Positions 40,915 to 47,024 of a DNA stretch of 47,024 nt are shown piece by piece (the first letter of the stretch is position 1; every line of letters begins with the position of its first letter). A model generated the notes under the pieces. The model was not told where the DNA came from. It saw nothing but the letters and a program-made list of their open reading frames with translations, and made no database searches. The DNA comes from an uncultured Eubacteriales bacterium (GTDB lineage: Bacteria > Bacillota > Clostridia > Oscillospirales > Oscillospiraceae): assembly GCA_900547745.1 (NCBI GenBank), contig URHT01000011.1, positions 1-47,024 on the forward strand, read 5' to 3'. The position numbers were made by a program, and so were the translations under genes.

Positions 40915-41733
40915 TTACGCCCGTTTTTTCAGCTTTGCCAGCAGACAGGCCAGCAGAAACGCCGCCAGAGCGGCCAGCACTACCGTGGCCCCCACGGGGG
41001 TGCTCCACAGGTAGGAGCCGGTGAGGCCGGCGCAGAAGCACACCACGCTGACCGCCCCGGCGCACAGCACCACGCCCCGGAAGCTGCGCAGCAGGCGCAT
41101 GGCCGTCAGGGCGGGAAAGATGACAAGGCTGGAGATGAGCATGGCCCCCATGAGCCGCATGCCCAGCACGATGGTCAGCGCCGTCAGCACCGAGAGGACG
41201 GTGTTGTACAGCCCCACCTTCACGCCGGTGGCCCGGGAGAAGCTCTCGTCGAAGGTGATGGCGAACAGCCGGTGGTAAAACAGCACATACAGCGCCAGCA
41301 CCGCCGCGGAGACCCCAACGGACAGGGCCACGTCCGCCCGATCCAGCGCCAGAATGGAGCCGAACATGAAGCTGTCCACGTCGGTGGTCATGCCGGTGGT
41401 CAGGCTGGTGACCACCACGCCGGCGGCCAGCGACGAGGCGCTGACCACGGCGATGGCCGCGTCCGCGCCCATGCGGCTTTTCTCCGTCATGCGCAGCAGA
41501 CCCAGCGCCGCCAGCACCACCACGGGGATGGACACCGGCAGCGGCGCCCAGCCGCAGGCCAGCGCGATGCTCAGCGCGCCGAAGGACACATGGCTCAGAC
41601 CGTCGCCGATCATGGAGTAGCGCTTCAGCACCAGCGGCACGCCCAGCAGCGCCGCGCACAGGGCGATGAGGATGCCCACCACGAAGGCCCGCAGGATAAA
41701 CGGGTAGGTGAACATATCCAGCAGCAGGCTCAT
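40915..41733 (-). CDS. znuB: Zinc/manganese-type ABC transporter permease (ZnuB family)
   Basis: Membrane subunit of a cluster-9-type metal importer. The 272-residue product is highly hydrophobic with about eight helices and the family segments YSMIGDGLSHVSFGALSIA and MLISSLVIFPALTAMRLL. It overlaps the ATPase gene by four bases. The metal is inferred to be zinc from the Fur-family regulator and the His-rich binding protein; manganese or iron cannot be excluded. Confidence 0.92.
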   Translation of the reverse strand: MSLLLDMFTYPFILRAFVVGILIALCAALLGVPLVLKRYSMIGDGLSHVSFGALSIALACGWAPLPVSIPVVVLAALGLLRMTEKSRMGADAAIAVVSASSLAAGVVVTSLTTGMTTDVDSFMFGSILALDRADVALSVGVSAAVLALYVLFYHRLFAITFDESFSRATGVKVGLYNTVLSVLTALTIVLGMRLMGAMLISSLVIFPALTAMRLLRSFRGVVLCAGAVSVVCFCAGLTGSYLWSTPVGATVVLAALAAFLLACLLAKLKKRA

Positions 41734-42455
41734 ATCCCGTCACCTCCGAACCGCTTGCCATAGGGCGAAGCAAGATAGGACGCCGTGTCGCCGTAGAACC
41801 AACTGCCGTGTCCGGCGTGGAGGATGGCGGTGGCGTAGGGCAGGGCGCTGCGCAGATCGTGGGTCACCATGATGATGGCAAGGCCCTCCTTTTTGTTGAG
41901 GTAGTCCAGCGTGCGGTACAGATCCTGAGCGGCGGCGGGGTCAAGGCCCGTCACCGGCTCGTCCAGCACCAGCAGCTCCCCGGCGGCGCACAGCGCCCGG
42001 GCCAGCAGCACCCGCTGCTGCTGGCCGCCGGACAGCTCCCGGTAGCAGCGATCCTTCAGCTCCAGGATCCCCAGCTTGCCCATGTGCATCAGGGCGGAGG
42101 ACTTCTCCCCCGGCGTGTAGAAGAAGCGGCCGCGCTTGCCGCTGAGGAAGCCGCTGCGCACCACCTCCGTCACCGTGGCGGGGAAGTCCTTCTGGGCGCG
42201 GGTCTGCTGGGGCAGGTAGCCAATGGCCCCCGCCCGCAGGGAAGCGTCCAGCACGATATCGCCCTTCATGGGGCGCAGCAGCCCCAGCAGGCTTTTCAGC
42301 AGCGTGGACTTGCCGGAGCCATTCTCGCCAACGATGCACAGGTAGTCGCCGCTGCGCACCTGAAAGGACAGCCCCTCCCAGATGGCCTTGCCCTCATAGC
42401 CCAGGGACACGTCCCGGCAGTCCAGCAGGACTTTCTTTTCCGTTGTCTGCTTCAT
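41730..42455 (-). CDS. znuC: Metal ABC transporter ATPase (ZnuC family)
   Basis: Energises the ZnuABC importer. The 241-residue product has Walker A GENGSGKST, IGYLPQQTRAQKDFPATV, the signature LSGGQQQRVLLARAL and Walker B LLVLDEPVTGLDP. Its ATG overlaps the end of znuA by one base and its stop overlaps znuB. Confidence 0.94.
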   Translation of the reverse strand: MKQTTEKKVLLDCRDVSLGYEGKAIWEGLSFQVRSGDYLCIVGENGSGKSTLLKSLLGLLRPMKGDIVLDASLRAGAIGYLPQQTRAQKDFPATVTEVVRSGFLSGKRGRFFYTPGEKSSALMHMGKLGILELKDRCYRELSGGQQQRVLLARALCAAGELLVLDEPVTGLDPAAAQDLYRTLDYLNKKEGLAIIMVTHDLRSALPYATAILHAGHGSWFYGDTASYLASPYGKRFGGDGI

Positions 42456-43420
42456 CAGGACAACCCCTCTCTCAAAGCGTCGGCGTTGGCCTCCATCAGC
42501 TGGAGGTAGGTAACGCCGCTGTCAAATTCGGCGCGGCTCACCGTCTGGCAGGAGTGGAACGTCCGCACCTGCGCACCGGTGGTTTCCGCGATGGCCTGCG
42601 CCACCTTCCGGCTGCTGAGCTCAATGGTGTACACCACCGGGATATGCTGCTCGTTCACCAGATCAATGAGGTATTTCAGCGTGGCCAGCGACGGCTCCGT
42701 GTCCCCGGCGCAGCCGTGGAACGCGGCCCGGTAGTCCAGCCCGTATGCCCGGCAGAAGTACAGCAGCGGGAACCGGTCGCCGAACACCAGCAGTCTCCGG
42801 GAGGCGCCGGCGACGATATCGCGGAAGGTTTCGTCCAGCGCGGCCAGCCGGGTCAGATAATCGTCCAGCCGGACGCGATAGCCCTCGGCGTTGGCGGGGT
42901 CGGCTTCGCATAGGGCGTCCGCAATGACGCGGCACAGGGTCATGGCCGTCACCGGCGATGTCCAGATATGCTCGTCGTATCCGATATCCTCGTCATGGTC
43001 ATCGTGGTCATGGTCATCGTGGTCGTGGCCGTGGGCGGCCTGCATGCCCTCGGCGTACTCCTCCTCGTACAGCTCCGCCGCGTCCATCATGGACAGGACG
43101 CAGGGAATATCCGCCCCGGCGGCGTCCAGAATGTCGTCCACCCACTGCTCGCTCTCGCCGCCGTTATAGAGGAACACATCCGCTTCGCTGATGCGGATCA
43201 CGTCCCGGGGCGTGGGCTCGAAGCTGTGCGTCTCCCGGCCGGCGGGCACCAGCAGCGTCACGTCCACGGCGTCGCCGCCGATCTGGCGGACGAAGTCGTA
43301 GTAGGGGAACAGGGTGCAGACCACCCGCAGCCGGCCGTCCTCCGGCGGGGCCTCCCGCCCGCAGGCGGTCAGCGACGCCGCCAGCGCCAGCGCCAGCAGG
43401 CCCGTCAGCAGCCGCTTCAT
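42455..43420 (-). CDS. znuA: Zinc-binding lipoprotein (ZnuA family)
   Basis: Cluster-9 metal-binding lipoprotein that captures zinc outside the cell. The 321-residue product has a lipoprotein signal (lipobox LTAC, Cys20), ligand His65 in ETHSFEPT, a His/Asp-rich loop at 130-145 (HGHDHDDHDHDDHDED) typical of ZnuA, His151, and further conserved His/Asp in the C-terminal lobe (AAFHGC, near the end a ligand Glu/Asp region). The ATG at 43420 overlaps the stop of the regulator gene. Longer in-frame upstream sequence is regulator coding in another frame. Confidence 0.94.
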   Translation of the reverse strand: MKRLLTGLLALALAASLTACGREAPPEDGRLRVVCTLFPYYDFVRQIGGDAVDVTLLVPAGRETHSFEPTPRDVIRISEADVFLYNGGESEQWVDDILDAAGADIPCVLSMMDAAELYEEEYAEGMQAAHGHDHDDHDHDDHDEDIGYDEHIWTSPVTAMTLCRVIADALCEADPANAEGYRVRLDDYLTRLAALDETFRDIVAGASRRLLVFGDRFPLLYFCRAYGLDYRAAFHGCAGDTEPSLATLKYLIDLVNEQHIPVVYTIELSSRKVAQAIAETTGAQVRTFHSCQTVSRAEFDSGVTYLQLMEANADALREGLS

Positions 43421-43815
43421 TCCACCGCCTCCCGGCAGCGGCGGCACAGCCCGTAGAACAGCGTGCGGTGGGCGTCGATGGCGAAGCCGTGCTCCTCCTC
43501 CAGATGGCGGTACAGCGGCGCAAGGCGGGAGCAGTCCACATGCTGCACCGTGCCGCACTTTTCGCATTTCAGCAGGAAGCAGTCCCGGCCGGAGGCGGCA
43601 CAGGTGCAGAACTGGTATTTCGCGCCGGTATCCGTCACCAGCTTGTGGACTTTGCCCGCCTTCTCCAGCCGCTCCAGCTGGCGGTACACGGTGGTCAGGC
43701 CCACCGCCTCCCCCTGCCGGTGCAGCAGCTCCGTCAGCTCCGCCGCGCCCACGCCGTCGGCACAGCCGCGGATGCAGGCCAGCACCGCCTGCTGCTGTTT
43801 CGTCATGTATGCCAT
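43417..43815 (-). CDS. Fur-family metal-responsive repressor, probably Zur
   Basis: Winged-helix repressor. The 132-residue product has the DNA-binding region (GLTTVYRQLERLEKAGKVHK) and the structural zinc motifs C-x2-C (LKCEKCGTVQHVDC) and CRRC. Co-transcription with znuACB and a palindromic box in its own promoter suggest zinc-dependent autoregulation (Zur), although Fur or PerR specificity cannot be excluded by eye. It is the first gene of the operon; ATGA overlap with znuA. Confidence 0.9.
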   Translation of the reverse strand: MAYMTKQQQAVLACIRGCADGVGAAELTELLHRQGEAVGLTTVYRQLERLEKAGKVHKLVTDTGAKYQFCTCAASGRDCFLLKCEKCGTVQHVDCSRLAPLYRHLEEEHGFAIDAHRTLFYGLCRRCREAVE

Positions 43816-43839
43816 AGGACGCCCTCCTGAATCTGAAAA

Positions 43840-43883
43840 TGAAAACCGTTTTCAAATTATAGCCGAAATTATTTGTTTGTCAA
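43840..43883 (-). promoter_or_regulatory. Promoter and Fur-family box of the znu operon
   Basis: On the minus strand TTGACA (43883-43878), 16 bases, TATAAT (43861-43856): nearly ideal. A perfect 7-1-7 palindrome TGAAAAC-C-GTTTTCA (43840-43854) begins two bases downstream of the -10 and so covers the transcription start, as Fur-family operators commonly do. Confidence 0.85.
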
Positions 43884-43907
43884 CTATCTTTTTTCCGCCG
43901 CGTATGG

Positions 43908-43913
43908 TACAAT
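43908..43913 (+). promoter_or_regulatory. -10 box of the DUF2804 gene
   Basis: TACAAT preceded by TGG, 87 bases before the ATG; the -35 (TATCTT at 17 bases) is weak. Confidence 0.45.
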
Positions 43914-43999
43914 GGGGACGCCGTCACCCGTGAGGGCCGATACGCCGGCGGGCGTGTCGTTCCGCGCTTCCCCAAAAAGAGATACGGGAGGATACCAGC

Positions 44000-45028
44000 A
44001 TGCAGCACGAGATCACCCACAGCGCACCGCTGCTCAACGACAAGGGCAGCCTGCGGGAGCCGGGATATGCCAAGAAGCTCCTGCCTGTCTACCGCCGCGC
44101 CGACATCCGGGCCGGGAAGGCCCGCATCAAGGAATGGGACTACTATCTGGCGGCCAACGACCACTTCGCCGTGGCGCTGACCATCGCGGACAACGGCTAC
44201 ATGGGGTTGGACTCCATCTCGCTTCTGCACTTCGACGAGAAGTGGGAAAGGACGAAGAGCCCCATGCGCGTGTTTCCCATGGGGCGCACCGGCCTGCCGG
44301 AGAGCTCCGCCGCCGGAGACACCGTGATCACCGGCAACGGCTACGGCATCGCCTTCCGCCACGTGGGGGATTCCCGGGTGCTGACGTTCCGCATGGGGGA
44401 TTTTCTGGACGGGCAGCCCATCGAGGGACGCCTGGTCCTGACGGAGGAGCCGGAGGAGTCCATGGTCATCGCCACGCCCTTCGACAAGCCGGGGCACTTC
44501 TATTACAACCAGAAGATCAACTGCATGCGGGTGTCCGGCGAGGTCAACGCCGCAGGTCGGGTGTACCGGTTTGCGCCGGAGGACTCCTTCGCGGTGCTGG
44601 ACTGGGGCCGGGGCGTGTGGACGTACCACAACACATGGTACTGGGGCAGCGCCTCCGGGCAGATCGACGGCGTACCCTTCGGCTGGAACATCGGTTACGG
44701 CTTCGGCAACACCTACGCCGCCAGTGAGAACATGCTGTTCTACGGCGGGAGGGCCCACAAGCTCAGCAAGGTGCGGTTCCGTATCCCCGTGAAGGACGGG
44801 CGGGAGGACTATCTCAGCCCGTGGACGTTCACCTCCGACGACGGGCGGTTCGAGATGGACTTCGCGCCCATCCTTGACCGGGCAGCCTGTACGGACTTCA
44901 AGCTGCTGAAGTCCGACCAGCATCAGGTGTTCGGACGGTTCACCGGCCGGGCCGTGCTGGACGACGGCACGGAGATCCACGTCAGCGACTTTCTGGGCTT
45001 TGCGGAGAAGGTGGAGAACAAGTGGTGA
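44000..45028 (+). CDS. DUF2804 family protein
   Basis: Uncharacterised family of about 340 residues, resembling carotenoid 1,2-hydratase/AttH-like lipocalin-type folds by general pattern. The 342-residue product has LLNDKGSLREPGYAKKLLPVY at its start (first 20 residues of which are family-like), KEWDYYLA, LDWGRGVWTYHNTWYWGS and GWNIGYGFGNTYAASENMLFY. No signal peptide or membrane helix is seen. GGGAGG lies eight bases before the ATG. Monocistronic. Function unknown; aromatic-rich strands suggest a hydrophobic ligand. Confidence 0.85.
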   Translation: MQHEITHSAPLLNDKGSLREPGYAKKLLPVYRRADIRAGKARIKEWDYYLAANDHFAVALTIADNGYMGLDSISLLHFDEKWERTKSPMRVFPMGRTGLPESSAAGDTVITGNGYGIAFRHVGDSRVLTFRMGDFLDGQPIEGRLVLTEEPEESMVIATPFDKPGHFYYNQKINCMRVSGEVNAAGRVYRFAPEDSFAVLDWGRGVWTYHNTWYWGSASGQIDGVPFGWNIGYGFGNTYAASENMLFYGGRAHKLSKVRFRIPVKDGREDYLSPWTFTSDDGRFEMDFAPILDRAACTDFKLLKSDQHQVFGRFTGRAVLDDGTEIHVSDFLGFAEKVENKW

Positions 45029-45285
45029 CAGGCGCCACGTTAACAGGTACTTAACTTCCGATTTATGAGAACTTAACAAGCAGGCGGATGCTCCTGATGG
45101 GGCGTCCGCTTGTTTCTTTATAGGAAAACAGTTGTAAAATGTCGCATATAGCGGCGAAAGACGATGTAATCGCAAAATTAACGTAGTGAATAATGCGGAT
45201 AAACGGCGCAGGGAGCGCCGTGTTTACCGCTAAGAAAATGTTAAAAGTGGAGAAAGCTGTGCTAAAATTTTATAAATATTGCTAA
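45029..45285. other. Intergenic region after the DUF2804 gene
   Basis: About 260 bases without a gene, AT-richer than average. A bulged AACAAGC...GCTTGTT stem at about 45074-45117 with T-rich tail is the probable terminator. Three spaced TTAAC words occur at 45041-45077. A GGCGC/GCGCC dyad lies near 45207-45220. Confidence 0.5.
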
Positions 45286-45314
45286 TTGCAGGAATTGGCG
45301 GGATACGGTATACT
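45286..45314 (+). promoter_or_regulatory. Promoter of the symporter gene
   Basis: TTGCAG (45286-45291), 17 bases, TATACT (45309-45314). The leader of about 100 bases holds two hairpins: 8 bp arms at 45322-45329/45343-45350 and 10 bp perfect arms at 45353-45362/45371-45380. Confidence 0.75.
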
Positions 45315-45420
45315 TTAACATGACCCACAGGAAACACTTTCGTGTGGGTCGTCTGCACCGGCGGCGTGCTGCCGGTGCAGGAAGGCTAAGGGAAAGAAAA
45401 AATTGTAAGGAGAGAAAGCA

Positions 45421-46860
45421 ATGGAAGAAAGAAAAGGCTTTGGAACCAATTTCGGTTTCCTGATGGCCGCGGTCGGCTCCGCAGTCGGCCTGGGCAACAT
45501 CTGGGGCTTCCCCAACAAGATGGGCGCCTCCGGCGGCTTCACATTCCTCATCATCTACCTCATCCTGGCAGTCCTGTGCGGCTTTATCGTCATGCTGGGC
45601 GAGCTGGCCATCGGCCGTAAGACCGGCAAGGGCGCTATCGCCGCGTACCACGCACTGAGCAAGAAGTTCAAGTGGGTCGGCTGGCTGGGCGTCGCCTCCG
45701 CGTTCCTGATCATGAGCTTCTACTGCGCACTGGGCGGCTACTGCATCAAGTACGTCGTGCTGAACGTGGGCAACCTGTTCAACGCCGGCTTCGGCTCCAA
45801 CGGCATGTCCGGCGGCGATGTGTTCGGCGGCTTCCTGCTGAATCAGGGCGAGGGCATCATCTACGGCCTGATCTTCGTTATCCTGACGATGCTCATCGTC
45901 ATGGGCGGCGTCGGCGGCGGCATCGAGAAGTTCTGCGGTATCGGCATGCCCGCGCTGTTCGTGATGCTGCTGATCTGCATCATCCGCGCCTGCACCCTGC
46001 CCGGCGCCGTGAACGGCCTGAAGTATATGTTTATCCCCGGCTGGGCCGTGGCCAACGGCGTTATTAAAGAGGCTCCCAGCATCTTTGAAGTCATCTCTAC
46101 CGCAGGCGGTCAGATGTTCTTCTCCCTGTCCATCGGCATGGGCGCCATGATCACCTACGGCTCCTATCTGGACAAGAAGGAGAACCTGCAGAAGAACGCC
46201 ATCCTCATCATCGTTATGGATACGCTGGTGGCGCTGATGGCCGGCCTGTGCGTGATGCCCGCCCGCTTCGCCCTGGATCCCGAGGGCCCCATCGGCGGCC
46301 CCAAGCTGCTGTTCATCACCATGCAGAACGTGTTCGATTCCATGGAGGGCGCTATCGGCCCCATCTTCGGCATCATCTTCTACCTGCTGGTGGTGCTGGC
46401 AGCAGTGTCCTCCTCCATCTCCCTGCTGGAGACGGTGGTGGCCCACTTCGTGGACGAGGCCCGCGAGAAGGGCAAGGGCGATCAGCGCAAGAAGTACTCC
46501 TTCATCGCCTCCATCCTCATCGGGCTGCTGTGCGTGCTGGTCAGCGCCGACGGTCTGGGCGCCAACGGTATGGCGCCATGCGATATACTGAATATTTCCG
46601 GCGACGCCATCCGGACGTGGAACGACTGCTGGCTGGACTTCTTTGATATGATCTCCGAGGGCGTGTTCATGCCGCTGGGCGGCCTGCTGATGACGCTGAT
46701 GATCGGCTGGGAGCTGGGCCCCGACATAGTCAAGAACGAGTGCGAGCAGTCCGGTCATGCTATGGGCAGCTACGGCTTCTTCAAGATCTGCGTGAAGTTC
46801 ATCACCCCGCTGTGCATGATCCTCATCCTGTACGGCCAGATCAAGGAATTCTTCTTCTAA
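45421..46860 (+). CDS. Sodium:neurotransmitter symporter family (NSS/SNF) transporter
   Basis: Sodium-coupled amino acid importer of the LeuT/MhsT/TnaT family. The 479-residue product begins with the family signature of TM1, FLMAAVGSAVGLGNIWGFP, containing the unwound substrate and sodium site, then GELAIGRKTGKGA, and about 11 helices. KKYSF and later C-terminal segments are typical of bacterial forms. AAGGAGAG precedes the ATG. Substrate is unknown; members carry aromatic or aliphatic amino acids. Monocistronic with a structured leader and a terminator. Confidence 0.93.
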   Translation: MEERKGFGTNFGFLMAAVGSAVGLGNIWGFPNKMGASGGFTFLIIYLILAVLCGFIVMLGELAIGRKTGKGAIAAYHALSKKFKWVGWLGVASAFLIMSFYCALGGYCIKYVVLNVGNLFNAGFGSNGMSGGDVFGGFLLNQGEGIIYGLIFVILTMLIVMGGVGGGIEKFCGIGMPALFVMLLICIIRACTLPGAVNGLKYMFIPGWAVANGVIKEAPSIFEVISTAGGQMFFSLSIGMGAMITYGSYLDKKENLQKNAILIIVMDTLVALMAGLCVMPARFALDPEGPIGGPKLLFITMQNVFDSMEGAIGPIFGIIFYLLVVLAAVSSSISLLETVVAHFVDEAREKGKGDQRKKYSFIASILIGLLCVLVSADGLGANGMAPCDILNISGDAIRTWNDCWLDFFDMISEGVFMPLGGLLMTLMIGWELGPDIVKNECEQSGHAMGSYGFFKICVKFITPLCMILILYGQIKEFFF

Positions 46861-46933
46861 GAGAAGAAACGACAAGGTATGTTATACATGCCGGAACCGC
46901 CATTCCGGTATGCTCTCCAAATAACAGAAAGAG

Positions 46934-46959
46934 CAGCGCCCGTCGCAGGACGGGCGCTG
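46934..46959 (+). terminator. Terminator of the symporter gene
   Basis: A perfect 11 bp stem (46934-46944 with 46949-46959) followed by TTTGATT. A weaker CATGCCGGAA/TTCCGGTATG hairpin lies upstream at about 46888-46913. Confidence 0.8.
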
Positions 46960-47024
46960 TTTGATTGGCGCCTTCAGGCGTGGAAATAAACCCCCAGTTC
47001 TACTGGGGGAAGAAAGATAGCTTT
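46960..47024 (+). mobile_element. Possible left end of an IS200/IS605-type element
   Basis: A perfect 8 bp hairpin (46991-46998 with 47002-47009, loop TCT) lies within an AAATAAA...AGATAGCTTT context and looks like the subterminal hairpin found upstream of tnpA in IS200/IS605 elements. The window ends before any transposase gene, so this rests on pattern memory only. Confidence 0.35.

Overview
This 47 kb window is GC-rich chromosomal DNA from a Gram-positive anaerobe of the Clostridia. The best guess is an Oscillospiraceae-like gut bacterium, inferred from gene order and protein style; the genus cannot be fixed. Supporting signs are strong AGGAGG ribosome binding sites, sigma-A promoters, a perfect CIRCE element, the rimP-nusA-ylxR-ylxQ-infB-rbfA operon, RNase J, GdpP and a CarD-like regulator. 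High GC at third codon positions produces very long antisense open frames, which were discarded. No tRNA, rRNA, CRISPR array or prophage was seen.

Layout. 1-3.1 kb: ftsH (first paralogue, minus) diverging from rlmB. 3.2-5.2 kb: a membrane protein that looks like a P-type ATPase with its catalytic motifs eroded. 5.2-6.1 kb: an AT-richer 809 bp insert with two small orphan genes, bracketed by a 52 bp duplication of the 3' end of the preceding gene. 6.2-8.2 kb: CarD-like regulator, gamma-carbonic anhydrase, uridine phosphorylase. 8.4-10.4 kb: groES-groEL under CIRCE. 10.5-12.7 kb: lipid kinase and THUMP RNA methyltransferase. 12.9-15.0 kb: an HTH-NfeD fusion, a 38-residue membrane microprotein, a stomatin-like SPFH protein and a DUF6440-like protein. 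15.4-16.3 kb: CorA. 16.6-18.2 kb: RNase J behind a long leader. 18.7-27.1 kb: a plus-strand housekeeping run gdpP-rplI-dnaB-tilS-hpt-lepB-ftsH (second paralogue). 27.4-32.6 kb: branched-chain amino acid ABC transporter livKHMGF. 32.6-40.7 kb: translation/RNA operon rimP-nusA-ylxR-ylxQ-infB-rbfA-nrnA-truB-ribF (minus). 40.9-43.8 kb: Fur-family regulator with znuA-znuC-znuB (minus). 44.0-46.9 kb: a DUF2804 protein and a sodium:neurotransmitter-type symporter. The right edge may be the start of an IS200/IS605-type element.

How the genes work together. Most are core functions: membrane proteolysis, chaperonin folding, c-di-AMP turnover, replication, tRNA and rRNA modification, translation initiation and nutrient uptake. 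Regulation visible in the DNA includes HrcA/CIRCE for groESL, a Fur-type box over the zinc uptake operon, palindromes over the ftsH and livK promoters, and terminator-like hairpins inside the nusA operon.

Most unusual points: (1) the LivK-type binding protein seems circularly permuted, with its C-terminal half before its N-terminal half behind one lipoprotein signal; (2) the pseudo-P-type ATPase; (3) the 52 bp repeats flanking a foreign-looking two-gene insert; (4) the HTH-NfeD fusion with an in-frame internal start, next to an unannotated-size microprotein and stomatin.
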